From contig JABDLJ010000005.1 of assembly GCA_013003075.1 (NCBI GenBank), positions 39,268-103,267 on the forward strand: a stretch of DNA of 64,000 nucleotides, given 5' to 3'. The position numbers and the translations under genes are program-made. Source of the stretch: Paracoccaceae bacterium (GTDB lineage: Bacteria > Pseudomonadota > Alphaproteobacteria > Rhodobacterales > Rhodobacteraceae). The notes under the pieces are model-generated. The model did no database searches and had not been told where the DNA came from. It saw nothing but the letters and a program-made list of their open reading frames with translations. Numbering within the stretch: position 1 is the first letter of the stretch; each line of letters begins with the position of its first letter. This document shows positions 17,993 through 27,017 of this stretch, one piece after another.

Positions 17993-18964
17993 TCAGCCGC
18001 CGGCCGTCTTGCCGTGGATCGGCGTGATGCCACGGGCAGTGGTGAAATCCGGCACGCCGCGATCGGTGGGCGTATCGGACGGAACATCGACCTTGAGGCC
18101 GGCGCGCGAGCCCTGGTGCGGGATCTCAAGCGGTCCCAGCGTCTGCAGAAAGGCGTCCGTCCCGCTGGTGCGGTCATAAACCGAAAAATCGGTCGACCGG
18201 TCGCGAAAGCTTTTCAGCACCTGTCCAAGGCCTTTCATGCCGGTCTCGCGCTGGCGGCGCACCATGTCCATGTCGACCTCGATGGGGAACATGTCCTCCT
18301 GGCCGGCGGATTGGTGCAGGACCGTGGCCGCCGGATCGACCACGAGCGATTTGCCGACGCCGCCGGCGCCCAGCCCGTTGACCGAGAAGACATAGCACTG
18401 GAACTGCGCCGCAGTTGCGCGCGCGATGGCCAGCTCGGCGTCGCGGTCGGTGGTGCCGGTCAGGATCGGTGTCAGCAGCACCTCTGCACCTTGCGATGTC
18501 AGCTGGCGCGTCGTCTCGGGGAACCACATATCGTAGCAGATCGACAAGCCGAAGCGGCCGATTTCGGGGACGTCGAAGACGCAAAACTCCGTCCCGGCCG
18601 CGATCCCGGCCTCGTAGGGGCGGAAGGGAAACATCTTGGCATAGCGCGTGACGATTTCGCCGTCGGGATTGATGACGACCGAGGTGTTGTAGACCTTGCC
18701 GTCGTCATGCTTGAGGAACATCGAGCCCGGTATCAGCCAGACGCGGTGCTTCTTGGCGGCCTCGCAGAACTGCGAGAGGGTCTCGTTCTCGGGCGGAAGC
18801 GAGAAACGCTCCAGCGGCCCGAAGGGCGCAAGTTCACTGAACAGGACCATCTGGGTCCAGGGAAACCGCGCCATCAATACATCGAGCCGGTGGATCATGC
18901 CGTCGACATTGGGTTGAAGGGCATGGACGTACATCTGCACGCCGGCAATCGCAAAAGGGGTCAT
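17993..18964 (-). CDS. Carbon-nitrogen hydrolase (nitrilase superfamily amidase)
   Basis: The 323-residue protein has the nitrilase-superfamily triad: Glu44 in LFSELAPFG, Lys110 in RYAKMFPF and Cys143 in SICYDMWFPE. Such enzymes cut amide or carbamoyl groups; N-carbamoylputrescine amidase is the member that works after arginine decarboxylase. No agmatine deiminase gene is present beside it, so that route is not complete here. About 45 C-terminal residues extend past the usual fold and look unstructured (Pro, Asp and Thr rich). The gene is 65 bases upstream of the decarboxylase and is probably co-transcribed with it. Confidence 0.8.
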   Translation of the reverse strand: MTPFAIAGVQMYVHALQPNVDGMIHRLDVLMARFPWTQMVLFSELAPFGPLERFSLPPENETLSQFCEAAKKHRVWLIPGSMFLKHDDGKVYNTSVVINPDGEIVTRYAKMFPFRPYEAGIAAGTEFCVFDVPEIGRFGLSICYDMWFPETTRQLTSQGAEVLLTPILTGTTDRDAELAIARATAAQFQCYVFSVNGLGAGGVGKSLVVDPAATVLHQSAGQEDMFPIEVDMDMVRRQRETGMKGLGQVLKSFRDRSTDFSVYDRTSGTDAFLQTLGPLEIPHQGSRAGLKVDVPSDTPTDRGVPDFTTARGITPIHGKTAGG

Positions 18965-19034
18965 TCAGTCAGGTCTTTCCGCCGCAAAACGGCACAGCTC
19001 ACGATCTTGTCTTCTACATGGTACTCAAACAGCC

Positions 19035-19466
19035 TCAGGCCCGAACAACCAGCACCGAAACCGGTGAGCGCCGCACCACCCGGTCGGCATTGGATCCGAC
19101 CAGGAACTCGCGCACCCGGTCGGGGGCGTGCGAGGCCATCACCACCAGATCGCAGCCGATATCTTCGATCATCGACAGGATCTTGGTGTGTATGTTGCCG
19201 AAGGCCAGGTGCTGCCTGACGTCGATGTCGCCGGGCACATTCTCGGCCACCAGATCGGCCATCGCCGAACTCGCCCGCGCCAGCACCTTTTCCTCCAGAT
19301 CGTCGGGAAAGAAGCTCTCGACGAGCGGCGTGCCAGGATCGGGCACCACCGTCAGTATATGCAGCTCGCCGCCCGAGGCGCGTGCCAACTCCACTGCCTG
19401 GGGCAGCGCCTTTTCCCAGGACGCATCGTGGCCCAGATCGATTGTCAGCAGAATGGAATTGAACAT
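19035..19466 (-). CDS. Universal stress protein next to TRAP permease (TeaD-like position)
   Basis: This UspA-fold protein of 143 residues starts at MFNSILLTIDLG. The upstream extension of the frame runs into the permease gene and is not used, while GGAGG stands before this ATG. The ATP-binding signature is VVMASHAPDRVREFLVGSNADRVV. It begins ten bases after the fused TRAP permease stop. In Halomonas, TeaD at the same position binds ATP and tunes TeaABC uptake. A similar role here is inferred from position. Confidence 0.85.
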   Translation of the reverse strand: MFNSILLTIDLGHDASWEKALPQAVELARASGGELHILTVVPDPGTPLVESFFPDDLEEKVLARASSAMADLVAENVPGDIDVRQHLAFGNIHTKILSMIEDIGCDLVVMASHAPDRVREFLVGSNADRVVRRSPVSVLVVRA

Positions 19467-19476
19467 CTCAGCCTCC

Positions 19477-22242
19477 TCATGCCGCCGCGGCTTGCGGCTC
19501 TTTGCGGGCGCGGCCGCGCTGCAGGAATGCCACCGCGCCAAGCAGCAACAATGCCGGAAGGAACATCAGGTACTTGCTGGGCTGATCGACCGGCTGGAGC
19601 ACCCGAAGCACTTCCTGGTCCCAATCGAGGCCCGCATCCTGCGCCGCGCTTCCAAAGAGCACATCATCGACGAAAAGCTTGTCGCCGTCGGTCCGCGTGA
19701 CAATGCCCGCCGCTTCCAGTTTATCTTCGCCGGTCTCACCCTCCAGTATGGGCAGGATCGCGACGAACTCGATTGGATCGCCGAGGTCATTGAGCCCCGA
19801 GACGCGCAAACGAAGCTCTTCGCCCGCGGGCGTCGCCGCGGCGGTCTGCACGATTTCGGCCGGGTCCTGCTCGACGAAGGGCGGCGCGACCATGTCCATC
19901 CAGAAGCCCGGACGGAACAGGGTGAAGGCCACCAGCAAAAGCGCAATCGTCTCGTAGAACCGGTTGCGCGCCATGAACCAGCCTTGCGTTGCCGCCGCAA
20001 AGAGCAGCATCGCGATCGTTGCGACAACGAAGACGAAGATACCTTGCGCCCATCCCACGCCGATCAGAAGAAGCTCGGTGTTGAAGATAAAGAGGAAGGG
20101 CAGGGCGGCTGTGCGCAGCGAATAGAAGAACGCCACCACACCGGTCTTGATCGGATCGCCGCCAGAAACCGCCGCCGCCGCGAAAGAGGCAAGCCCCACC
20201 GGCGGCGTCACGTCGGCCATGATGCCGAAATAGAAGACGAAAAGGTGCACCGCGATCAGCGGTACGATCAGCCCGTTCTGCTGACCGAGCGTCACGATCA
20301 CCGGCGCCAGCAGCGCCGACACCACGATGTAGTTCGCCGTTGTCGGAAGCCCCATGCCCAGGATCAGCGACAGAACGGCGGTCAGCAGCAGGATCGCCAT
20401 GATATTGCCGCCCGACAGCACCTCGACCACGTCCGCCAGCGCAGAGCCGACGCCCGTCTGGCTGACCGCACCCACGATGATACCGGCCGTCGCCGTGGCG
20501 ATGCCGATGCCGATCATGTTCCGTGCGCCGGTCACAAGCCCGTCGATCAGGTCGACAAAGCCGGCCACGATATCGGCGACCAGCCGGCTTTCACCGCGGA
20601 AGATCGCCATCAGCGGGCGCTGGGTGAGCAGGATAAAGATCATGTAGGACGCCGCCCAGAAGGCCGACAGGCCCGGCGACAGGCGATCGACCATCAGCGC
20701 CCAGACCAGCACCACAACCGGAAGGATGAAGTGCAGACCAGAGCGAACCGTCGGCCCCGGCAGCGGCAGATGCGTGACCGGCGCGTCGGGATCTTCAAGC
20801 TTCAGCGGCGGCTCTTTTGAGGCCACGTACAAAAGCCCGACATAGACCGCGGTCAGGAAGGCGAAGATGATATAGCCGGCCGTCTCGGGGAACGCCGGGC
20901 GGATCCAGCCCATACCGTAGTAAACGGCGTAACTCAGTGCGCAGATCAGGGCCACGGTGAAGGCAATGCCGATGAGGCGCTGCACGATCGGCTTGGGCGT
21001 GTAAGAGCGGGGCAGCCCCTCCATGCCGGCTTTGAGGGCCTCAAGATGCACGATGTAGACCAGCGCGATGTACGAGATCACCGCCGGCAGGAAAGCATGC
21101 TTGACCACGTCGAAATAAGGGATGCCGACATATTCGACCATCAGGAAGGCGGCGGCGCCCATCACCGGCGGCATGATCTGACCGTTCACCGACGAGGCCA
21201 CCTCGACCGCGCCGGCTTTTTCGGATGAAAAGCCGACCTTCTTCATCAGCGGGATGGTGAATGTGCCGGTGGTGACCACGTTGGCGATCGACGAGCCGGA
21301 GATCAGGCCGGTCATGGCCGACGACACGACCGCAGCCTTGGCGGGACCGCCCTTCATGTGGCCCATCAGGCTGAAGGCGACCTGGATGAAGTAGTTGCCC
21401 GCTCCGGCGCGGTCCAGAAGTGAGCCGAAGAGCACGAAGAGGAAAACGAAAGAGGTCGACACCCCCAGCGCGATGCCGAACACGCCCTCGGTCGTGATCC
21501 ACTGGTGGTTCACGATTTCCGACAGGTTGTTGCCTTTGTGGGCAATGATGGCGGGCATGTAGGGGCCCAGCACGGTGTACATCAGAAAGACCGAGGCCAC
21601 GATCATCAGGGCCGGGCCCAGCGCGCGGCGCGTAGCTTCCAGAAGGATCATGATGCCGATCACCGAGACCACGAAATCCTGCAAGATCGGCGCGCCGACA
21701 CGGCCCGAGATGTCCCGGTAGTAGGCATAAAGATAGATCGCGGTCGCGGCGCCGACGATGGCCAGCGCCCATTCCCAAGGCGGAATGCGGTCCTTTGGAG
21801 ATCCCAATGCGATCGCGGCGACGACGGCCAACGCCGCAACGGGTATCCACCAGACCGAGGTGCCCTCCTTCGCGCCGGTCATGAAGAGAAAGGCCAGGAT
21901 CAGCGGGATCGCAATGCCAAGTCCCAGCTGGAACTTGGTGCGGGTCGCCGGAAACGCCATGAAGGCGAGGAATATGGCGAAGGCAAGGTGGATCGAGCGC
22001 GCCTCGGTATCGTTGAAGACGCCCCAGCCGACGATGAACGGGATGGGCGAGGCGAACCAAAGCTGAAACAGAGACCACGCCAGGGCGACCAGCGTCATGA
22101 AAAGGCCAATGGGACCTGCAACCGATCGCCCGCCGGTGTCGGAAGACGCGACAATTTCGTCGAGTTCCGTCTGACTGAGCCCGCCACGTCCCGCGGCCTC
22201 GGCTTCGACGGCGGCCGCTTGTTGCTGATCTTTGTCTGTCAT
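19477..22242 (-). CDS. Fused TRAP permease (DctQM fusion with C-terminal DUF3394), TAXI type
   Basis: The 921-residue membrane protein joins the small and large TRAP permease parts in one chain, as is normal for TAXI systems. Family segments include SGSSIANVVTTGTFTIPLMK, GQIMPPVMGAAAFLMVEY, GLPTTANYIVVSALLAPV and ADVTPPVGLASFAAAAVSG. After the last large hydrophobic block comes a soluble stretch of roughly 130 residues and a final helix, the DUF3394 arrangement. The N-terminus has a 40-residue Gln/Ala-rich cytoplasmic lead. The receptor gene lies upstream across a hairpin-bearing gap. The substrate is unknown, and the enzymes downstream may act on what it imports. Confidence 0.9.
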   Translation of the reverse strand: MTDKDQQQAAAVEAEAAGRGGLSQTELDEIVASSDTGGRSVAGPIGLFMTLVALAWSLFQLWFASPIPFIVGWGVFNDTEARSIHLAFAIFLAFMAFPATRTKFQLGLGIAIPLILAFLFMTGAKEGTSVWWIPVAALAVVAAIALGSPKDRIPPWEWALAIVGAATAIYLYAYYRDISGRVGAPILQDFVVSVIGIMILLEATRRALGPALMIVASVFLMYTVLGPYMPAIIAHKGNNLSEIVNHQWITTEGVFGIALGVSTSFVFLFVLFGSLLDRAGAGNYFIQVAFSLMGHMKGGPAKAAVVSSAMTGLISGSSIANVVTTGTFTIPLMKKVGFSSEKAGAVEVASSVNGQIMPPVMGAAAFLMVEYVGIPYFDVVKHAFLPAVISYIALVYIVHLEALKAGMEGLPRSYTPKPIVQRLIGIAFTVALICALSYAVYYGMGWIRPAFPETAGYIIFAFLTAVYVGLLYVASKEPPLKLEDPDAPVTHLPLPGPTVRSGLHFILPVVVLVWALMVDRLSPGLSAFWAASYMIFILLTQRPLMAIFRGESRLVADIVAGFVDLIDGLVTGARNMIGIGIATATAGIIVGAVSQTGVGSALADVVEVLSGGNIMAILLLTAVLSLILGMGLPTTANYIVVSALLAPVIVTLGQQNGLIVPLIAVHLFVFYFGIMADVTPPVGLASFAAAAVSGGDPIKTGVVAFFYSLRTAALPFLFIFNTELLLIGVGWAQGIFVFVVATIAMLLFAAATQGWFMARNRFYETIALLLVAFTLFRPGFWMDMVAPPFVEQDPAEIVQTAAATPAGEELRLRVSGLNDLGDPIEFVAILPILEGETGEDKLEAAGIVTRTDGDKLFVDDVLFGSAAQDAGLDWDQEVLRVLQPVDQPSKYLMFLPALLLLGAVAFLQRGRARKEPQAAAA

Positions 22243-22312
22243 GTCCGGAAGTCCCTGATGCGCGCGCCCATCAATGCCGGCGCGAGTGTTTCTCTTGGGT
22301 ACTGGAGAAGGC

Positions 22313-22335
22313 GGGGCGGCCGAACCGGCCGCCCC
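22313..22335 (-). terminator. Strong intercistronic hairpin between TAXI receptor and fused permease
   Basis: GGGGCGGCC (22313-22321) and GGCCGCCCC (22327-22335) pair perfectly over nine bases around a five-base loop. The hairpin begins 18 bases after the receptor stop on the minus strand. There is no T-run after it, so it is more likely a 3'-end stabiliser or partial attenuator than a full terminator. Confidence 0.55.
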
Positions 22336-22353
22336 CGGAACAGGTGCGCAGGC

Positions 22354-23313
22354 TTACATCCAGCCGCGCTCTTTGTAGTACTTCTCTGCACCGGGGTGCA
22401 GCGGAGCGGACAGACCGTCCTGGATCATTTCCTCTTCCTTGAGGTTTTCAAAGGCCGGGTGCAGCTTCTTGAAGCGATCGAAGTTGTCGAACACCGCCTT
22501 GACGACCTGGTAGATCACTTCGTCATCGACGTCCGCCGAGGTCACGAAGGTCGCCTTCACGCCGAACGTGGTCGTGTCGCTGTCCGACCCTTTGTACATG
22601 CCGCCCGGGATCGTGGCCTTGGCGTAGAACGGGTTGTCGGCCACCAGCTTGTCGATCGCATCGCCGTTCACCGGGACGAGCACTGCGTCGGTGGTGGAAA
22701 CCGCTTCCTGGATCGACCCGTTGGGGTGACCCACGGTATAGACGATCGCGTCCACCTTGTTGTCACCCAGTGCCGCGGCCTGCTCGGCCGGCTTCAGTTC
22801 TGAGGCCAGGCTGAAATCGCCCATCGTCCAGCCCTTGGCGTCCAGCACGACTTCCATCGTGGCCAGCTGTCCCGAGCCGGGGTTGCCGACGTTCACGCGC
22901 TTGCCCTTGAGGTCATCGAAATTGCCGATGCCGGCATCGGCGCGGGCGATCACGGTGAAGGGCTCGCCATGGACCGAGAATACCGCGCGCAGGTTGCCGA
23001 ACGCGCCGTCTTCCTCGAATTTCGAGCTGCCGTTGAAGGCGTGGAACTGCCAGTCGGACTGGGCCACGCCCATATCCATGTCGCCGGCCTTGATCGCGTT
23101 GATGTTGGCGATCGAGCCACCGGTCGACGGCGCGGTGCACTTGAGATTGTGGTCGGCGGTGCCGCGGTTCACCAGACGGCAGATCGACTGGCCCACCACG
23201 AAGTAGACGCCGGTTTGGCCGCCGGTCCCGATCGTGATGAAGGTTTCTTGCGCCATCGTCGCCGTTCCGCCCATCATGGCGGCGGCGAATGCAAGATATT
23301 TAACAGATTTCAT
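22354..23313 (-). CDS. TAXI-family TRAP solute receptor
   Basis: The 319-residue exported receptor has a Sec signal peptide (KYLAFAAAMMGGTATMAQ, cleavage after about residue 21). The mature protein begins ETFITIGTGGQTGVYFVVG, which is the TAXI-family opening. ALGDNKVDAIVYTVGHPN and GMYKGSDSDTTTFGVKAT are further family regions. GGGAG stands nine bases before the ATG. Known TAXI receptors bind dicarboxylates, amino acids or related anions. The ligand here cannot be read. This gene heads the minus-strand run toward 12.7 kb. Confidence 0.88.
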   Translation of the reverse strand: MKSVKYLAFAAAMMGGTATMAQETFITIGTGGQTGVYFVVGQSICRLVNRGTADHNLKCTAPSTGGSIANINAIKAGDMDMGVAQSDWQFHAFNGSSKFEEDGAFGNLRAVFSVHGEPFTVIARADAGIGNFDDLKGKRVNVGNPGSGQLATMEVVLDAKGWTMGDFSLASELKPAEQAAALGDNKVDAIVYTVGHPNGSIQEAVSTTDAVLVPVNGDAIDKLVADNPFYAKATIPGGMYKGSDSDTTTFGVKATFVTSADVDDEVIYQVVKAVFDNFDRFKKLHPAFENLKEEEMIQDGLSAPLHPGAEKYYKERGWM

Positions 23314-23776
23314 TACTTATCTCCCAGTTTTATCGTTGTCTTGTTGTTGCGCTGCAAATGCAGGTCTTGTGGGGCCGGGTGCGCTGTGGTCAAGGCCTTG
23401 GGCGGGCTGCCCGGACTGGCATATTGCGCCGCGACGGGCGCGCCAGAGGCCGTTCGGTGGCGCACGTCTTGATAGGACCTCCCCCAATTATTGTGCCGGT
23501 CGTGCCTGGCAGCGGCCGACATAGACCGGTTCACGGTATTTCCCCCGGCGCAGATAATCAAGCAATCTATCGTTTATTATTCTCAGCGCCGGCAAACCGA
23601 TCATCTGTGGAAATTCGTGAACGAGCGTTGCTCTACTGGGCCACTCTGGTAGAGGTCCCCCCAGTTTCTTGGCCACATCGTTTAAAATATCAAACACATT
23701 GCGAGGTTCAAATTCCAACCGCGCAGCAAAAAGGCGCGGGCTTTTCCGCCCGCGCCCTTGCCGTTTTCGTGATTCC
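23314..23776. other. 463-base intergenic region upstream of the TAXI operon
   Basis: Both flanking genes are on the minus strand. The right end holds the aminotransferase terminator (23728-23756). The remainder should carry the promoter of the TAXI-TRAP operon, but no convincing -35/-10 pair stands out. An AT-rich stretch lies around 23560-23700. Short open frames here have no ribosome binding site or recognisable product. Confidence 0.5.
23728..23756 (-). terminator. Intrinsic terminator of the aminotransferase gene
   Basis: Read on the minus strand, a perfect nine-base-pair stem (23748-23756 with 23733-23741, six-base loop) is followed at once by five T residues (23732-23728). It lies 20 bases after the aminotransferase stop and separates that gene from the TAXI operon. 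Confidence 0.85.
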
Positions 23777-25225
23777 TCAGACGCCCAGTTCGGCGACCGC
23801 ATCGGCCAGCGCGGCCTCGAAGATCGCCAGGCCCTCTTCGATGATCGCGTCCGATGCCGTCAGCGGCACCATGATGCGCAGCGCATTGCCATGCATGCCG
23901 CAGGACAGCAGGATCAGCCCGCGCTTCAGGGCGTGGGCGACGACCGATTTGGTCAAGGCGGTGTCGGGCCGTTCGGTCTCGAAATCGGTGACGAACTCGA
24001 TCGCCAGCATCGCGCCGAGGCCGCGGATGTCCCACATCCGGAACGGAGACGTCCGGCCGCCGATCTCGGCAAAGCGGGCGCGCATGGTCTCGCCGATCGC
24101 GGCCGAGCGGGGCAGAAGCCCCTCGGTCTCGATCGCGTCAATGGCGGCCAATGCGGCGGCGCAGGCCACCGGGTTGCCGCCATATGTGCCGCCCAGCCCG
24201 CCGGGCTCGACGCTGTCCATGATATCGGCGCGGCCGATGACACCGGCAATCGGGTAGCCGCCGGCCATCGACTTGGCCACCGTGATCAGGTCCGGCACAA
24301 CGCCGGAATGCTCGACGGCAAACCAGCTGCCGGTACGGCCGAAGCCGGCCTGGATCTCGTCCGCGATCAAGAGGATGCCGTGCGTGTCGCAGATCTCGCG
24401 AAGCGCTTGCATCATCTCGAACGGCACCGGGATATAGCCGCCTTCGCCGAGCACGGGCTCGATGATGATCGCCGCGATGCGGTCAGGCTGCGCGTCGGTC
24501 AAAAAGAGGTTTTGCAGGCCGGTCAGCGCATCGGCGACCGTGATCCCGTCGCGCACGCTGGGGAAGGGCGCGCGGAAGACATCCGCCGGGAACGGCCCGA
24601 CATTCTTCTTGTAGGGCGCGATCTTGCCGGTCATGCCAAGCGTCAGAAGCGTGCGGCCATGATAGCTGCCGGAAAACGCGATAACGCCGGTGCGCCCGGT
24701 CGCGACCCGCGCGATCTTCACAGCATTTTCAACGGCTTCGGCGCCGGTTGTCACCAGAAGCGTCTTCTTGGGATGCGCGCCCGGCGCCAATGCGTTCAGG
24801 CGCTCGGCCAGCGCCACGTAGGGCTCGTAGGGGACAACCTGAAAGCTGGTGTGGGTATAGTGGTCTTCCTGCGCCTTGGCGGCCTCGACGACCTTTGGAT
24901 GGCGGTGACCGGTGTTCAGAACCGCGATACCGCCGGCGAAATCGATGTAGCGGTTGCCTTCCACGTCCCAAAGCTCGGCGTTCTCGGCATGGCTTGCGAA
25001 GACCGGAGCGGCCGATGCGACGCCGCGCGGAACGGCAGCCTCGCGGCGCGTCAGAAGCGATGCGTTGGTCTGCGGCGCGCGCGGCGCGACCTTGGGCGCG
25101 CGGGTTGCGACGGGCTGAGACTGCTGCGCGGCCTTTGCGGCGGGCGCATTGCGGTTGCTCGCTTTTGCCTTCGCGCGCGGCGCCGTGCGTGTCTTCGGGG
25201 TTTTCCTGGGGGTAGTGCTCGACAT
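23777..25225 (-). CDS. gabT: Class III omega-aminotransferase (4-aminobutyrate/5-aminovalerate type) with basic N-terminal tail
   Basis: The 482-residue PLP aminotransferase shows [56 protein letters not shown] and the cofactor lysine Lys318 in [11 protein letters not shown]. It would move an amino group from GABA or a similar omega-amino acid to 2-oxoglutarate. Residues 1-52 are an extra low-complexity tail rich in Lys, Arg, Pro and Ala. Normal GabT would begin near [20 protein letters not shown] stands eight bases before ATG 25225, so the tail appears to be translated. A divergent PuuR-like regulator and a good terminator flank it. Which omega-amine it uses is unknown. Confidence 0.85.
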   Translation of the reverse strand: MSSTTPRKTPKTRTAPRAKAKASNRNAPAAKAAQQSQPVATRAPKVAPRAPQTNASLLTRREAAVPRGVASAAPVFASHAENAELWDVEGNRYIDFAGGIAVLNTGHRHPKVVEAAKAQEDHYTHTSFQVVPYEPYVALAERLNALAPGAHPKKTLLVTTGAEAVENAVKIARVATGRTGVIAFSGSYHGRTLLTLGMTGKIAPYKKNVGPFPADVFRAPFPSVRDGITVADALTGLQNLFLTDAQPDRIAAIIIEPVLGEGGYIPVPFEMMQALREICDTHGILLIADEIQAGFGRTGSWFAVEHSGVVPDLITVAKSMAGGYPIAGVIGRADIMDSVEPGGLGGTYGGNPVACAAALAAIDAIETEGLLPRSAAIGETMRARFAEIGGRTSPFRMWDIRGLGAMLAIEFVTDFETERPDTALTKSVVAHALKRGLILLSCGMHGNALRIMVPLTASDAIIEEGLAIFEAALADAVAELGV

Positions 25226-25265
25226 CCGGTAATCTCCTGTGTCAGCCGAACTTATGTTAATTTTG

Positions 25266-25293
25266 CTAATACGATGTTTATTATAATTGTCAA
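25266..25293 (-). promoter_or_regulatory. Possible promoter of the aminotransferase gene
   Basis: On the minus strand TTGACA (25293-25288) and TATTAG (25271-25266) are 16 bases apart, inside an unusually AT-rich patch 40 bases upstream of the start. The -10 is imperfect, so this is a suggestion only. Confidence 0.35.
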
Positions 25294-25389
25294 ATGATTC
25301 TGGAACAGGCCTGCTCGGGCGCCCATATGTGTCGCGAAGCGGTTGCGCGCGGGGCTGTTCCGCGGTTTGAATTCGGGCTACGAGTTTAG

Positions 25390-25404
25390 GGCGTTGTATA
25401 CGCC
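25390..25404. promoter_or_regulatory. Inverted repeat before the cupin-type regulator gene
   Basis: GGCGT (25390-25394) and ACGCC (25400-25404) form an inverted repeat with a five-base spacer, 26 bases before the regulator's TTG start. It could be an operator for that regulator. No binding consensus is known to me for this protein. Confidence 0.3.
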
Positions 25405-25430
25405 GGGAAACCTGCAGGAGATAGAAGGAC

Positions 25431-26003
25431 TTGGACGTCGGAAGAAGGCTACAGGAAGCACGGAAGAAATGCGGTTTTTCGCAGCGCGAGCTTGCGGCGC
25501 GGGCCGGCCTGACGAACGGCGCGATCTCGCTGATCGAGAAGAACAAGACCAGCCCGTCGATCGCCTCGCTTAAAAGCCTGCTCGACGCGGTTGGCATGAA
25601 CATGTCCGATTTCTTTTCCGATCTCGAAGACAGCCAGCAGCAGAAATACTTCTTCACCGCGGCCGAGTTCACCCAGATTGCGCCGCAACTGGGGATGCAG
25701 GCCGAAGACGGGCTGGCGCGGATCTCGTTTCGCCAGCTTGGCAGCACCGCCGGCAACGCGCTGCAGGTGCTGCATGAGAAATACCCGCCCAACTCGGACA
25801 CCGGGCCCGAGCTTATCAGCCATGACGGCGAAGAGGCCGGCGTCGTGGTGGACGGCCGCATAGAGATCACGGTGGGCGAGCAGGTGCGCGAGTTGACCAA
25901 GGGCGACGGCTATCATTTCGACAGCCGGCTGCCGCACCGGTTCCGCAATACCAGCGACATGAGCTGCGAGATTGTCAGCGCCTGCACGCCGCCGACTTTC
26001 TAA
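25431..26003 (+). CDS. XRE-family regulator with C-terminal cupin domain (PuuR-like)
   Basis: The 190-residue protein has an N-terminal helix-turn-helix (GRRLQEARKKCGFSQRELAARAGLTNGAISLIEKNK). Its C-terminal cupin sensor carries GEEAGVVVDGRIEITVGEQV and the double-histidine-like end DGYHFDSRLPHRF. This is the architecture of PuuR and related regulators of polyamine and GABA catabolism. The start is TTG at 25431 with GAAGGA just upstream; no ATG gives a sensible alternative. The gene is divergent from the class III aminotransferase, which makes that gene its probable target. The effector may be an omega-amine; this is inference. Confidence 0.85.
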   Translation: MDVGRRLQEARKKCGFSQRELAARAGLTNGAISLIEKNKTSPSIASLKSLLDAVGMNMSDFFSDLEDSQQQKYFFTAAEFTQIAPQLGMQAEDGLARISFRQLGSTAGNALQVLHEKYPPNSDTGPELISHDGEEAGVVVDGRIEITVGEQVRELTKGDGYHFDSRLPHRFRNTSDMSCEIVSACTPPTF

Positions 26004-26021
26004 GCCGGCGATCCGGGCGCG

Positions 26022-26945
26022 TCAGGTCAGCTCTTCGGCCCAGGGCGGGTTGGCGCCGGCGCGCGACACCGTGACCGCCGCGGCCTTCACCCCAAGCGAC
26101 AGCGCCGCGGCGATCTGCGCTTCGGTGAGCGACTTCAAGGCCGTCTTGTGCAGAAGGCCCTGCCGGTCCAGCGCCGCAAGCACGCCGGCGTTGAAGGTAT
26201 CGCCGGCGCCGACGGTATCGACGACGGTTGCGCGCTCTGACGGCACAAAGACCGCGCGCTCGCTTGTATAGCCGGTGGCGCCATTCGCGCCGGCGGTGAC
26301 GCAGACCAGCGCTGGCCCCCTGGCTAGGATCGCTTGCGCCAGCCCGGCCAGATCGCCGCTTCCTTCCAGCCAGTGCAGATCCTCGTCGCTGAGCTTGACG
26401 ATATCGGCGGCGGCGATCAAACGGTCGATCCGCCCGCGAAAGGCGGCTTCGTCCTTGATGAAGCCGGGCCGGATATTGGGATCGATCATCGTCACCCGCG
26501 ACGGCGCCTCGCGCAGCATCAGCGCCTCGTAGGCCCCAGCGCAAGGCTCCACAACAAGCGATATGCCGCCAAAGAATGCGGCGGTCACGGAAGCAGGCAG
26601 ATCGGGCAGATCATCAGGCGTCAGCATCCGCCCAGCGGTGTTCTCGTCATAAAATGCATAGCTTGCGTGACCATCGACCAGCTTGACGAAAGCCAGCGTC
26701 GTGGGCCGGTCGCTGCGCTGCGCCAGATCGCTCGCAACCTTCGACTGCGCCAGCCGCTCTGTCAGGATTTCGCCGAACAGATCGCTTGAAAGGCCCGAGA
26801 AGAACGACGTCTCGGCGCCAAGCCGCCCCAGGGCGACCGCGGTATTGAAGACCGCGCCGCCGGCGTAGGGCGCGAAGGCCGGCTCGCCATCGGTGGTCTG
26901 GCGGGGCAGCATGTCGATCAGCGCTTCGCCGCAACAGAGGATCAT
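26022..26945 (-). CDS. PfkB-family sugar kinase, probable fructokinase
   Basis: This 307-residue PfkB kinase opens with ILCCGEALIDMLP and AGGAVFNTAVALGRLGAETSFF (substrate-binding glycines). It carries the ATP-site signature DTVGAGDTFNAGVLAAL with its catalytic aspartate. It phosphorylates a sugar, and the early residues resemble bacterial fructokinases more than ribokinases. It converges with the cupin regulator gene and has no sugar transporter beside it, so the substrate is open. Confidence 0.82.
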   Translation of the reverse strand: MILCCGEALIDMLPRQTTDGEPAFAPYAGGAVFNTAVALGRLGAETSFFSGLSSDLFGEILTERLAQSKVASDLAQRSDRPTTLAFVKLVDGHASYAFYDENTAGRMLTPDDLPDLPASVTAAFFGGISLVVEPCAGAYEALMLREAPSRVTMIDPNIRPGFIKDEAAFRGRIDRLIAAADIVKLSDEDLHWLEGSGDLAGLAQAILARGPALVCVTAGANGATGYTSERAVFVPSERATVVDTVGAGDTFNAGVLAALDRQGLLHKTALKSLTEAQIAAALSLGVKAAAVTVSRAGANPPWAEELT

Positions 26946-27017
26946 TGGCTCTTCCTTAGATGTTCACGCTAACAGGTCTTAGCGCCTGGGCTGCGGGGCG
27001 GCAATCTGGAACCGCGG

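Noticed and set aside
17993-18964. Calling the carbon-nitrogen hydrolase N-carbamoylputrescine amidase (AguB)
   Set aside because: The triad is generic to the superfamily and no agmatine deiminase gene is adjacent, so a specific name is not supported.
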